Origin: Papio anubis
Taxonomy: Eukaryota > Chordata > Mammalia > Primates > Cercopithecidae
NCBI RefSeq assembly: GCF_008728515.1
Contig: NC_044990.1
Coordinates: 63,654,879 to 63,718,878, forward strand
Reading direction: 5' to 3'
Length of the DNA stretch: 64,000 nucleotides
Each line of letters opens with the position of its first letter. Position 1 is the first letter of the stretch. The position numbers were made by a program, and so were the translations under genes. Below the pieces are notes generated by a model, which had not been told where the DNA came from, made no database searches, and saw only the letters and a program-made list of their open reading frames with translations. Below, in pieces: positions 23,300 to 35,105 of this stretch.

Positions 23300-24433
23300 A
23301 GTTCAATTTTTTTTTTTTTTTTTTGCATAATAATTATCTGCTACAAAATTCAGTGAATTCTATTGAGCCATAATATGATTTTAGAGACTAATCTCATGGC
23401 AACATTTTAAAATGATAATTATTTTCATTGATTTTACTATATGCTCATACAAATATTGTTTGGATTTGTGGTTGCAATAGACTCTTTCATGAAGAAGCTT
23501 CTGTTCACAGATGTGTTCACACAATCCTGCCCTTTTAATAGTGAATTTAATTAAAATTGTATACTCTTACTCTTTTAGTTATGTTCAATAACTGGTTCAA
23601 ACATCTGTAAAATGTTAAACAGTCTTAATTAAATTTGACATGTTTTTGAAATAATTATGCCGATAAGTTTACAGAGCATTTTGATAATTCTAGTGGAGAA
23701 CTTACTGGTTGTACATAAATGATGGAATTACCTAGGAACAATCTGAGTTATTTGCTTACAATTTAGTTTTTTTTACTATATACTGTTTCACTAAATTTTA
23801 ACAACAGTGACTCTGAGAGGTAGTTATGATTTACTCCATTTCCACCTGATAGTCAAATGTCAAGACTATGTCCTCAATCAGCCTTATATCTGGGAACAGG
23901 AACAGAGACCTCCAGTCTCCAATTCATTCTTTCTCCACTTCACTTTGCTTATATGGTGAAACTGATTACATGACATATGCATGATTTTCTGTCTTTAGGA
24001 AGTTGCACTTAATTAAGCAACAAAATATTTTCATAAGAAGCAAAGATTTCTATCCAGTGTACAAAATCATTACATTGTCCAATAAGTCAGTAGTTACCAA
24101 AATTTTTAATTATTTGCGTCACATCAGAGCATGAAAATGATACATCATTTATTAGAGAGTACACTCCTCCAATATGCTCATAAATACTTGCAAAAATAAA
24201 GGGTTTTTTTCCTGTTAAAATTTAAAATCGATTTCTGTTTTATGACTTCCAAATTTTTTGTCTAAAAAGAAAGTAATAAAATATTCAATCTATCATTCAA
24301 CATATGTGAGTGTTTATGCAGTGAAAGAAAATGAGCACATAGTAACTTGTGAGCAAATCCAAGCTACTGCCTTACATACAAAACTAAATTCACCAGGGTA
24401 AAGTAGAATAGAGTCAAATATGGTAAAATAATA
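23300..24433. other. AT-rich DNA with a probable MIR
   Basis: 23770-23905 reads like a reverse MIR ('cactaaattttaacaacagt', 'ctgagaggtagttatgattt', 'actccatttccacctga'). The rest is unassigned. Confidence 0.45.
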
Positions 24434-24562
24434 TTTCTCTCTTTCTCTCCTTTCTCCATGCTCCCTCCTCCTATTCTGTCATTCTTTCTTCCTTTCTTTT
24501 TCCTTCGTCCTTCCTTTCTTCCTTTTTTCTTGCCTTCATTATTTCCTTCCTTTCTTTTTTTT
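24434..24562. repeat. Pyrimidine-rich CTTT/CCTT tract
   Basis: About 130 bp are almost wholly C and T on the plus strand, with TTCC and CTTT units. Mirror-like polypyrimidine tracts of this kind can form triplexes. Confidence 0.85.
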
Positions 24563-24719
24563 TTATTATTCTTACTTTTGCAGGTGTTTTGAAAAGCAAA
24601 TGTGTTTACTTCTACTTTTTACATGTTTCAATTCTATAACTCCTTTAAAATAAAATATGTGTTACCTGTTTCTCATTAAAGTAAATTTAATTTTTATTAT
24701 ATTAGTTTTATTTGTTTAT

Positions 24720-25006
24720 GTTTTTGAGACAGAGTCCTGATCTGTTGCCTGGGCTGGAGTACAGTGGATTGATCTGGGCTCACTGCAAGCTCCGCCTTCA
24801 TGGTTCACACCATTCTCCTGCCTCAGTCACCTGAGTAGCTGTAACTACAGGCACCTGCCACCATGCCCGGCTAATTTTTTGCATTTTTAGTAGAGATGGG
24901 ATTTCACCGTGTTAGCCAGGATGGTCTTGATCTCCTGACCTTGTGATCTGCCTCTCTCAGCCTCCCAAAGTGCTGGGATTACAGGCGTGAGCCAACGAGT
25001 CCAGCC
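24720..25006 (-). mobile_element. AluY-like element
   Basis: 'gagacagagtcctgatctgt' to 'gagccaacgagtccagcc', with the AluY-type 'gtgttagccaggatggtctt' block. It is moderately mutated. Confidence 0.92.
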
Positions 25007-25039
25007 ATACATTAATTTTAATTAAGTAAAAGCTAAACT

Positions 25040-25155
25040 AAAAACAAAACAAACAAACAAACAAAAACAACTGCCATCCCAGAACCTGTAGATAAACATT
25101 TTATATATATACATGGATAGATAGATAAATGGATAGGATACACAGATAGACAGTA
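25040..25155. repeat. (CAAA)n and GATA-type simple repeats
   Basis: CAAA units at 25043-25068 and GATA/GGATA units at about 25112-25153 are separated by short unique sequence. Confidence 0.75.
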
Positions 25156-25559
25156 ATGAAAAGAGGATCATACATTATTTCATTATTCTGTAATTTGTTT
25201 TTCTCTCTCTTATATCAATAGAAATTATTCTAAACATCACTTAAAATAGCAATGCTAAGTTTGCAGCCATTTAACTGATCCATTATTATAAAAATGCAAA
25301 ATGATTCTTCTTGTTAATCTTAACCACATTGTGATGGCCATTACTATAATTATATATATGTGCACATGCATTCTCATTTCTTTAAAGACGTAACAATAGA
25401 CGGTTTCGGTCAGATTAAAATAAAACATGGTATTTAATATCTATTTTCAGATTGGTATCCTGAAAGTTGTACCAATTTACCATCTCTGACATTCGTGAGA
25501 ATGTCCAACCGAAAACTGCTCAGAATTTTGAGTGGTATTATCACATACCACACTCTCAC
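25156..25559. other. Unique DNA, nothing recognised
   Basis: No frame or repeat family is seen. Confidence 0.4.
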
Positions 25560-26138
25560 TAAATATGTCACAGTGGTGCACAGGTTCTGAGATGGTCCTC
25601 AGTGATCCCTCTCCTGGTATTCAGGCAAGATGGATAATTCCCACCCCTTAACAGTGGGCTACATCTAGTGACCCACTTCTCTGGAATAGAAGAGTGCAAA
25701 AGTGATTGTATGTGACTTATTAGGTTACAAATAAGGTTACATCGCTCTCATCTTGCTAGCATTTTCTTACACATTCTGTTTCTCGGTTCTCACTGGCTTG
25801 CTGTGCTGAACCAAGCTGCCATGTGTTTCCTGCCCTATGGAGAGGTACATGCTGCAAAGAACTAGGACAGCCAGCAAGGATTCGAGACCTTTGTTCCAAT
25901 AACCCAAAATGGAATCTTGCCAACAAATGCATGAGTGAGCTTGGAAGCTAATCCTCCCTAGTTAAGCTTGCGCTGACTGCAGTCCTGGCTGATACCTTGA
26001 TTGCAGCCTGTGAGACTCCAAAAAAGAGGACCAAGGAAAGTCACACTCAGATTCCTCACCCAAAGAAACTATGACATCATGTTTGTTATTTTAGGGTGAA
26101 GTTCTGGGGGTTGTTACACAGAAATAGATAAATAATAC
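25560..26138 (+). mobile_element. MLT1-like LTR (ERVL-MaLR), old
   Basis: Blocks follow the MLT1 order: 'cacaggttctgagatggtcc' near the start, 'gcctgtgagactcc' in the middle, then 'cacccaaagaaactatgaca', 'tgtttgttattttagggtga' and a 'gttacacagaaatagataaataata' close. It is strongly diverged, so the subfamily is uncertain. Confidence 0.65.
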
Positions 26139-26802
26139 AGTTGTCAAAAAACAAGAAACGGTTTTTAAAAATGATTTTGAGATTTATTTAAAAATTTTAA
26201 CTTTTATACATGTTTCTTTTTATTTCTGATTTACTAATAATTTTTTATAGTTCTGCTTTCTTGGATTAATTTATATAATGAATAATTTCGACTACATTTT
26301 CAACTACCTTTTTGATATTTCACCTAAATCATAAAATGTTTCTCCCAGCATTTATTATCATAATAAAATATCTTAGCTATAATTTCAACAACATGAGACT
26401 ACATACAAATTTCAGGTAAATAGAAAATTAATCTGTAATTTAATAATGTGGCTTAATGAATTTTATAATTAATGTTTAATTTATTACTGCTTACATATTT
26501 AAAATTTTAATGTTATGAATTATAACATGTTACACTCATGTGCTGTTAAGAAATAACATTTTAAGTTGTGTTTGTATATGTATTTGTATGTATATTATTG
26601 TCACAATTGCATAAACAGATAATTATCTGGAGAATGTGAACTGTGTTTGTATATACCTGGATGGTCAGATTGTGAAAGATGTCACATTTTTTGTCCATTT
26701 TTAAAGTCTATTTTTAATATTTTGACAATATGTATGCAATGTGTTGGACCAAAAAACATCATAACAACAAAATGAAAATGTAAATAAGGAATGCTACAAA
26801 CA
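26139..26802. other. Very AT-rich DNA
   Basis: No repeat family or gene is recognised. Confidence 0.4.
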
Positions 26803-26813
26803 ATGCATTTATT

Positions 26814-27141
26814 TTGTTTTATATTTTATTTTATTTTATTTTGTTTTTTCAGTCAGGATCTCGCTGTGTTGCCCAGACTGTGCAGTGGTGTGATCTTGGC
26901 TCACTGCAGCCTCAACCTCCCAGGCTCAAGCAATCCTCCCACCTCAGCCTCCCACGTAACTGGAATTACAGGCCTGTGCTGCCATGCCCAGCTAATTTGT
27001 TTTTTTTTTTTTTTTTTTTTTTTGCAGAGATGGGTTTTACCATGTTGTCCAGGCTGGTCGTGAACTCCTGAGCTCAAGTGATCCGCCTACCTCAGCCTCT
27101 CAAACTGCTGGGGTTACAGGTGTGAACCACTGCACCCAGCC
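26814..27141 (-). mobile_element. Alu (AluJ/S) with TTTTA tail and internal poly(T)
   Basis: TTTTA units at 26820-26845, then 'caggatctcgctgtgttgcc' to 'gaaccactgcacccagcc'. A 23-base T run (27000-27023) sits at the inter-monomer A-rich linker. 'aaacaatgcattta' before and 'aaacaatcattta' after look like the target duplication. Confidence 0.92.
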
Positions 27142-27344
27142 AAACAATCATTTAAAAATTTTGTACTAAAGCATATCTTTTTTCATATAATTTTCTTATA
27201 AATGATTCCTACAAAAATATTTCTAGAGTCCAAGTTATAAATATGTATGGAACCATAATTTAATGTCTAATGTATTAAAATATTTGTATTCCAGAATACA
27301 TATATATATTTTTAAATTTTTTCTTTTTTTTTTTTTTTACTGAA

Positions 27345-27475
27345 GTGAATAATTTTTTGTTTATTAGTTTGTGTTTTAGAGATGGGCGTCTCCCCATGTT
27401 GCCCGGGTTGGACTCAAGCTTCTGGGCTCAACCAATTCTCCTTCCTCAGTTCCCCTAGAAACTGGGTCTACTGAG
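27345..27475 (-). mobile_element. Alu monomer fragment
   Basis: 'gttttagagatgggcgtctc', 'catgttgcccgggttggact' and 'ggctcaaccaattctccttc' are part of one reverse Alu monomer, truncated on both sides. Confidence 0.7.
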
Positions 27476-28781
27476 CTGAGTAATCTTGGCTGCAGTAAAT
27501 ATACTCCTCATTAGAGCACAAACTTAAAATTTAAGGCATTAAACTGGCTTTTTAAAATCTTAGATATTTTCATGTAAGAGAAGGAGTTCACACTACTATT
27601 TTAAGTCACATTTATATGACCACTTATGATTTATAACATATTTTAAAAATTTTTTCGGCCTTATTTCCTTTTTTTCCTGTTCAAATATATATTAAGTATC
27701 TAGTAGGTTATTTTAGTATGTATTCCATTAGAGTTTTTTAGGATTTTTAATTTTAGCATTGTTATTCAAGTGATACTCTTTTATTATTGTTTCTCTGTTA
27801 ATTTCTTCAGTCTTTAGAGTCACACATTGAATATTTTCATAAATGAACTGAATATATGTTTCTATCTTTTCCTAGAATCTCGAACTCTATACTCAAATTA
27901 TCTACTTTTTGAATTTGGTTTTTGATATTTCAATTAATACCAAGATTACTGATCTGTTTCAGTTTTTCTGTTTTGTTTCTATAACTCTTTAATTATTTCT
28001 GCATCCTATGAAGATGTACAATATATACATTTATTTTTTAATGCTTTATTTCATCTTATGGTTGTCATTTTGTTTGTGTTTATATTTGAGTTTTTAGATT
28101 TTTTTTTTCCTGTCTTATCCACCCTTACCTCCCATCATTTCTATTTGGAAATGTACCATTGCTTTCCTATTTTGTTGCAAATTGGAAAGCATAGCTAGGG
28201 GTTTTCATTATTTTTGATGCTTCAGTTTTGTTTTAACTTGGGTTCAGCAGAATTTAATTATAAGCTATGTTCCAACGATTGCATATGTAAGATGTTTAAA
28301 TTTTTAAAATGCTTCTTACAATTATATTAAATTATAGAATTTTTCTACTAACCTTGTCATCTATCTTATTCTTTATTTTGTGGCATTTATTATTTCCAAA
28401 GGGAAATATGAGGCAAGTTTAATGTTTATTTTTCTACAAGAATACTTTTTTATTTTATTGCTTCTATTATTTTAGAATAATTTAAATACTATTTACATGA
28501 AATTTCTAAGCCATTTCAATAATGGTTTCACAAAGATGATTCAATGGTTGACTCAGACCTATTGTTAGGTGTTAATAACAGAAATCTTTTACCAAGCACT
28601 TATTATTTTTTAGGTATTGTATTATACCAGTCATGATCCAGACGTGTTCCACCGAGAAGTCCTATGTCTTCTCATTGGATAATGGTACAATAAATCAAGA
28701 TCCTGGCATCGGGTTTGTTGCTACTGTGTTCCCATTGTTTCTAGCCCCTCTCACCTAACAGAGCAAGGAATAGATTTTCAA
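27476..28781. other. Very AT-rich DNA, nothing recognised with confidence
   Basis: Long T-rich stretches without coding potential. Some of it may be ancient LINE sequence, but I cannot assign it. Confidence 0.4.
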
Positions 28782-28915
28782 ACACACACAGACATATATA
28801 TATCCACACACACATATATGAAAATGTGTGTGTAGAACATATGTACATAAGTTTGTATGTGGAAATATATATATGAACATACACACACACATACATACTT
28901 AGGTATTATGTATTA
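28782..28915. repeat. CA/TA compound microsatellite
   Basis: Alternating ACAC, ATAT and TGTG blocks, including an inverted pair (CACACATATATG and then a TG-rich part) that could fold. Confidence 0.8.
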
Positions 28916-29507
28916 ACCCATGTTTATACCCATATTTGTAGGAACATGCAAATCTATTTCTACATGTAATTATGTATGTTTATGTTAAGTTTAACATAGT
29001 TTATATTAAATTCTCCATTTCTAATCAATTTCCAAATCATTCTAGCCCTCTTCTCAATTTTGTCTGCAATCTTTCACTCCAACAGTAAAAAACTTGGCTC
29101 CCACAATCCACCATCCATTAACTTAAATGTTCAGTTTCAGTATAGATGCATAGCAGTATCAGAATTGTTAACCCTTTTCCTTGAGGGAGATAACTTTACC
29201 AAATAGAGTGTTTATGGACCATTCCTTTTGTATTTAATGTTACATATGCCACTCGTTTCCAAAGTCACTTAGGTGAGTGCCTTTTTCCCCACTCCTTTTA
29301 GTGAGGTCATTTCATATACTTACAATACAGTTTTGTTGTTGTTTTTAATTTGATCCCTTCTATCTAAACTTCTTTTAAAATTTGTATGAATTAAGATGCT
29401 CCTTGAGTTGTAAAATTTTATGTGTTTTGTCTAATGTATCATATCATGTATCCACTATTATCGTGTCATTCAGAATAGCTGCATTACCCTTAAAAAATAC
29501 CCTACAC
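28916..29507 (-). other. Possible ancient L1 fragment
   Basis: The style of sequence ('gtatcagaattgttaaccct', 'gagggagataactttaccaa') suggests an old L1M-type segment. It would continue beyond the AluY to about 30100, where 'ttcactcactaatatttatt' and 'agttgagcagtataacattg' resemble the reverse L1M 3' region. Assignment is weak. Confidence 0.35.
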
Positions 29508-29508
29508 T

Positions 29509-29824
29509 GGCCGGACGTGGTGGCTCACGTCTGTAATCCCAGCACTTTGGGAGGCCAAGGTGGGCGGATCATGAGGTCAGGAGATCGAGACCATCCTGGC
29601 TAACATAGTGAAACCCCATCTCTACTAAAAATACAAAAAATTAGTTGGGCATGGTGGCAGGCACCTGTAGTCCCAGCTACTTGGGAGGCTGAGGCAGGAG
29701 AATGGTGTGAACCCAGGAGGTGGAGCTTGCAGTGAGTCGAGATAGCGCCACTGCACTCCAGCCTGGGCCACAGAGTGAGACTCCGTCTCAAACAAACAAG
29801 CAAACAAACAAAAACAAAACAAAA
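29509..29824 (+). mobile_element. AluY
   Basis: 'ggccggacgtggtggctcac' to 'gagactccgtctcaaacaaac', ending in a CAAA-repeat tail. Target duplications resemble 'aaaataccctacact' before and 'aaaaaccctatactt' after. Frames on both strands are Alu. Confidence 0.94.
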
Positions 29825-29832
29825 CAAAAAAA

Positions 29833-30884
29833 CCCTATACTTCACGTGTTCAACTTTACTAACCCCTAATAATCTCTGATTTTTTATGTTCTTTTTAAAA
29901 ATCATATACTAGGAATGATTATGTAATTTTTTTCAGTCTGGATTCTTTCACTCACTAATATTTATTTTAGATTCACCCATACCTTTATGTTGTTAGATAG
30001 CTCATTTCTTTTTATAGTTGAGCAGTATAACATTGTAATGTATCTGTTTTGTTTTGTTTACTCATTTAGTTTTCTGATGCACCCCCCAAAAGTAATCTAT
30101 TTTCAGTATGTTTAGCTTTTTCTTATTATAAGAATGGAAATGGTAGCTTCCAAGCTCTTTCCATGTTGGAGGTAAAAACAGAAGTCATACATACTTGTTT
30201 CGTGTGTGTGTGTGTGTGTGTGTGTTTCAATAGAAAATCTAGATAATACAGAAAAAACTAAGATATAAAAAGCACAGAATCAAGTTCTGTTCTGATATTA
30301 TCACATTAGTCCAGAGTTATAATAAAAGGAATACACAGACATATGTATGACTTTGAAAATAAACTCCTACTATTGTAACAGGAGAAGAAATGTAGATTAT
30401 AAAGAAGTTTCATCTCAGACAGTTCATGGAAACGGTATAAAGAAGCAAGTTTATTTTAGTACTTTAAAGAATAGTTATGTTAAAGCCACAAATACAGGTT
30501 TCTTTTCAGCTGCCATCCACAAACATGTATTTCTTTTTGCAACCCAGGTAATCAATGTTTTGAAATAGTACCTTTCTGAGGATTTTCTTTTTATTTCAGT
30601 AACCCTAATAATATGTTTTGTAAAATAAGCTAGGTGACTCTTGTCAATATAAGTAATATAATAATACAGATAAGAAGATTAATTGCCAGTAAATGCATAT
30701 GTTAAATAAATCAATAATTATCTGTAGATTTAACATTTCCACTGAAAAACCTGTCAAATACTATAAATCTTTAAAATATACTCTGCTTTTTGAGTCCTGA
30801 ATTCCAACAATGGGACTGATTATCTTTTTTCTCAAAATTCTCTATAGGTACATATTATTTAGAGCACACTCAAGCTCTTTGAGT

Positions 30885-30887
<3 letters not shown>
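29833..30887. other. AT-rich DNA with (TG)n
   Basis: (TG)n at 30202-30225. The first 290 bases may belong to the old L1 noted before the AluY. The 73-codon frame at 30347-30568 is unsupported. Confidence 0.4.
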
Positions 30888-30917
<30 letters not shown>

Positions 30918-31195
30918 CAGAATTTCACTCTTGTTGCCCAGGCTGGAGTGCAATGGCATGATCTCAGCTCACTGCAACCTCCATGTCCCAGGTTCAAGTG
31001 ATTCTCCAGCCTTAGCTTCTGAGTAGCTGGGATTTCCAGCCGACCAACACGCCTGGGTAATTTTTTTGTATTTTTAGTAGAGATGGGATTTCACCATGTT
31101 GGCCAGGCTAGTCTCAAACTCCTGACCTCGAGTCATCTGCCCCCTTTGGCCTCCCAAAGTGTTGGGATTACAGGTGTGAGCCACTGTGCCTGGCC
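30888..31195 (-). mobile_element. AluS
   Basis: A poly(T) of about 27 bases, then 'agacagaatttcactcttgt' to 'gagccactgtgcctggcc'. The plus-strand frames at 30810-31319 are antisense Alu. Confidence 0.94.
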
Positions 31196-31487
31196 AAGTC
31201 TATTCTTGATATATCTTCACGATATAACTCTTTTTGTACTATTGCTTGTCCCTTTCTGTTATTCTCTATTCTGTTCTTCATGGCCATGGAAGAGAAGAAA
31301 ATATGTACAGATGTATTAATATAAGCATATGTATAGTCTATGTATATTTTACCTATTGCAAATATCTATCAAAATTCCCCAAAACTGGTTAGCACTGTCT
31401 TTAATTTTAAGCCAACAACTTCTGCCACATTTATCCAGTTATAAAAAGTTATATATAAACAAAATTTTAAATATTCTGTATGAACTG

Positions 31488-31832
31488 CAGCCATGAGCCA
31501 CATAACAACATTCTGGTCAATGACAGTCTGCATATTTGATCGTTCCATGAAATTATAAGACTATATTTTGACTGTACCTTTTCTATGTTTGTACATGTGT
31601 AGATGCACAGCTATTTACCATTGTGTTAGAATTACCTATGGTATTCAATAGAAGAATGTGTTGTATAGCTTCATGGTCTAGCAGCAATAGGCTCTTCCAT
31701 ACAGTCTATGTGTGTAGTAGGTTCTACCACCTTGGTTTGTGTAAGTACACTCTATGATGATCACAAAATGAAAAAATTGCCTAATGATGCATTTCTTAGA
31801 ATGCGTCCCCATCCTTAAGCAATACATGACTG
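31488..31832 (-). mobile_element. MER2 DNA transposon (Tigger-related), complete
   Basis: The element is about 345 bp, the usual MER2 length, with terminal inverted repeats 'cagccatgagccacataac' and, reversed, 'cagtcatgtattgcttaag'. The body matches MER2 blocks: 'gaccttttctatgtttgta'-like sequence, 'accattgtgttagaattacc' and 'gtgtaagtacactctatgat'. A TA follows the right end. MER2 is nonautonomous and encodes nothing. Confidence 0.9.
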
Positions 31833-32289
31833 TATTCAAATAGTAAATGAAATAGGATTAAATCCTTAACAAGCCAAATATCCTTTTGTTAAGATAAAAC
31901 CACAGGGTGCTTTTCTATTTCAGTGCAAAACTAGCTTGTTCACAAAATAAGATTAAACCAAGTGCCAATTTCACAATGCTTACCCAGCTTAACGTTCCAA
32001 AATCTGTAGAAAATATATGGTAAATTTCATACACCAATTTATTTTCTTCCATATAATTTAGCAAGGCCAAGTAGTTTTATTTAATTTACCTTTATTAAAA
32101 CTTCTATTCACTTAAAATAATAGAAATATTACTCAGAATAGATAGGGAATTTTAATGTAATCCATAAAAATTTCTTATTCTTTATCTATTTTACTAAAAC
32201 AGGCAGTTCAGGGTGTACAACTGTTACTGAAAATGCAAAGGTAAAAGCATGCTTCTCTGGGTCTCTGTTCTGTGTAACTGTGTATTTCT
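31833..32289. other. Unique AT-rich DNA
   Basis: No feature is recognised. Confidence 0.4.
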
Positions 32290-32345
32290 CTTTTCTCTTT
32301 GCTCTCTCTTTCTCTCTCTCTTTCTCTCTCTCACACACACACACA
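32290..32345. repeat. (CT)n-(CA)n microsatellite
   Basis: CTCTTT units pass into CACACA. The minus-strand frame at 32186-32392, rich in Glu, Arg and Lys, is a translation of it. Confidence 0.9.
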
Positions 32346-33349
32346 CTCACATATAAAAACCTGCATGTATACACATATATTTTTCTGCTCAATTAATATA
32401 GATGGGAGTCTAGAATAAATGACAAAGTTTGTGTTGAATGTAAATAAAGCAAATAGATGTATTTACTTTACAGTCCAGAAACAGCCATGATGTAGATATA
32501 GTCAATTGTTGGAGCAGTAATTGCTGTTTGTTGTTAGACATTTATCAGAGTCTTAATATGTTAGAATAGAAAGGCATCTAATCATGCTGAAAAAAGTGTA
32601 CACACAAACACACCACAGTGTACCATATATATGATAACAATGATGCACAATCATTCTAATATTCCTTTCTTTATTAGCATTCACTGTGGACTGAACACAA
32701 ATACAAAATGCTTTTGAATTTGATGCTCTTTCAACTTTTAATATCTTACATCTGTGACCCCCTTCTATATAGAGGTTAATGTCATATTATATTGAGACTT
32801 CTTGGACAAGTGCAGTGGGAAATAATTGTTTTTTCTGTGCATCCCCACACCACTCATAGTCTGTATGCATTATAACATGAATCATTACCATGCCGAAATA
32901 TAATTTTCAGTTTACTTCCCTCTTTCATCATAACATTAGGTCCGTCGTGGAAGCATCTTAGTTCATTATCCCTTTGATTACATTATATTTTTCCTAGAGC
33001 CTAATAAAATTCATGAATATTTTTGTTTCTGTTTATATAAATGACACAAAATTCAATTTTTTATTTCTTTAAATATTCTTTCTAACTATACGTGATGTTT
33101 TAACCATTTTTGGTATGTATTCAGCATTTCAGGTAATTATTTTCCCCCCATTTTCTGGCTTCCTATTGCAACAGATCTCACCCTGGGAAATACTGCATAG
33201 TTATCTGAGTGTTACCATTACCTGAAGTAGTGTCATGGTAATGAATAATTTGATTATGAATGCTAGACGATAGTCTGAAATTTTCGTGTACCTATTTTAT
33301 TGTCATTCTTTATATACTACAAGAAGTTTCTACATTGAATTTTCTTTTT
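32346..33349. other. Unique AT-rich DNA
   Basis: No repeat family, gene or simple repeat is recognised. Confidence 0.4.
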
Positions 33350-34168
33350 AAAAAGTATTTTATTTATTTTTGAAACATTTAATTGAAAAAATATAGATTA
33401 TACACATTCAAAGTATACAATGTGATGACTTGACACATATACACTATGCAATGATTAACATAATCAAATTAATTGACACATCCATCATCACCCATGCTGT
33501 ACTTTAGATACTCAGAACTTGTTCGTCTTATAACTGAAAGGTTGTACCATTTGACTAACATATTTCTATTTCCCCCATTTCCCAGTTGGGGAAATACCTT
33601 GGCAATGTCAATATGTTTCCATATCTTGGCAACATCATTGTTACTTCAATGAAAATGAGGGGATGCCGTGGGTGCAGATATTTCTCTGACATATTTATTT
33701 CATTTCCATTGACTGTGTATCCAAAAGTGAGACTGCTAGAATGTATGGTACTTCTATTTTTAATGTAAGAAAAAACTTCCATATGGTTTTCATAATGGCT
33801 ATGCCAATATACATTCTGACCAAGAGTGTGCAGAGTTCCCTATTCTCTATTCAGTCTTTGCTCATTTTTTAATTGGAGTGTGTGTGTGTGTGTGTCTGTG
33901 TGTTCGCTATAGAGTTGTGTGAGTTCTTTACATATTTTGAATATTAACACCGTATCAGATATACAATTTGCAAGCTTTTTACCCATTTCATAGGCTGCCT
34001 TTTTATTTTATGTATATTTTCCCTTTGCTTGCAAAAGCTTTTTAGTTTGACAACATGGTCTTACTTTATTTTTCCTTTTGTTCCATTTGCTTTTGATGTC
34101 ACATTAAAAAAAAAAAAACAACCATAATGCCAAATCCAATGTCAAGGAGGTTTTTTTCCTATGTTTTC
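33350..34168 (-). mobile_element. L1M 3' region, reverse orientation
   Basis: Reverse L1 3' UTR and ORF2 end: 'agtatacaatgtgatgactt', 'atggttttcataatggctat', 'agttctttacatattttgaa', 'tttagtttgacaacatggtc' and, after an A-run, 'atccaatgtcaaggagg'. A (TG)n insert lies at about 33879-33903. The element is 5'-truncated, and its 5' part is probably the inverted segment that follows. Confidence 0.85.
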
Positions 34169-34170
34169 AA

Positions 34171-34516
34171 AGTTCCAAGGCATAAAATCAGCATACAAAT
34201 CAGTTGCATTTCTTTATACTAGCTAGACACTATTGGAAAGAAAACTAAGAAAATGATTCCATGTACAATAGAGTCAGAGAGAAAAAATATTTATGCATAA
34301 ATTTAACCAAGGAGATAAAAGATCTGTACCAAAAAAAAAAATGAACAAACAAACAAAAATAAAATATAAGACATGAATGAATGAATTTGACGAAGACACA
34401 AATAAATGGAAGGATCAACTATGGAAATATTTCTCTTGTACATGGATTGGAAGAATTGATATTGTTAAAATTACCATATTACCCAAAGCAATCTACAGAT
34501 TCAATATAATTCCTAT
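34171..34516 (+). mobile_element. L1 ORF2 segment in opposite orientation (5' inversion)
   Basis: Forward ORF2 blocks are seen: 'aaaatcagcatacaaatcag', 'aaatttaaccaaggagataa', 'gaagacacaaataaatggaa', 'catggattggaagaattgat' and 'cccaaagcaatctacagatt'. In ORF2 these lie upstream of the reverse-oriented part, the layout expected from twin priming. The reading frame is broken. Confidence 0.8.
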
Positions 34517-35105
34517 TGATACAGAAGTGGGGCAGGGAAGTGCTGGGTAGACAAAGGCAGTTCCCTGGCTAGGGATCTACCCCCGGCCTGTGTCCACGGA
34601 CCTAGGTGAGGACAAGCACACCTGCCTTCATGTCCATATGTTGCATTATCCAAGACTTCCCTGGCCCGCCGTGCCCCCATCCTGTGCCTATAGAAATCCC
34701 AAGACCCTAGCAAGCAAAGCACAGCTGCTGGATATCAAGAGGAACACGTCAAAGAAGACACAAGTGGCTGGATGTTGAGGGGAACACACCTGTGGAAAAC
34801 CATACCAACACACCTGCAAGCCATCCACCCATAGAATGGTGCCGAGTTTGGCCAGGGCGGTCAGAGGAGAGCCCGGGCCACTGAGAAGCTCGACTCTAGG
34901 GGAAAACCATCTCCCTTCTGGTTCCCCCATCTGCTCAGATCTACTTCCACACAATAAAACCTTGCACTCATTCCCCAAGCCCACGTGTGATCCAATTCTT
35001 CCAGTACACAAGACAAGAACCTGGGATACAGAAAGCCCTTTGTTCTTGAGATAAGGCAGGGGTCTATTTGACCTAACACAAGCCGCCTACAGATGGCTAA
35101 ACAAT
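34517..35105 (+). mobile_element. ERV1-type solo LTR (LTR10/HERVIP-like)
   Basis: This is a GC-rich block in AT-rich surroundings. It starts near 'tgatacagaagtggggcag', with a probable core-promoter part 'cctgtgcctatagaaatccc' and the polyadenylation signal region 'cacaataaaaccttgcactc' (34950-34969). It is followed by U5-like 'cgtgtgatccaattcttcca' and 'aagccctttgttcttgagat'. I read the family as LTR10, with moderate certainty. No internal region is seen, so it is a solo LTR. The right end is approximate. Confidence 0.7.

Noticed and set aside
34513..35079. Several overlapping frames of 62-107 codons and a local rise in GC, as in a CpG-type promoter exon
   Set aside because: The block is a retroviral LTR. 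The frames lie on both strands and have no gene structure.
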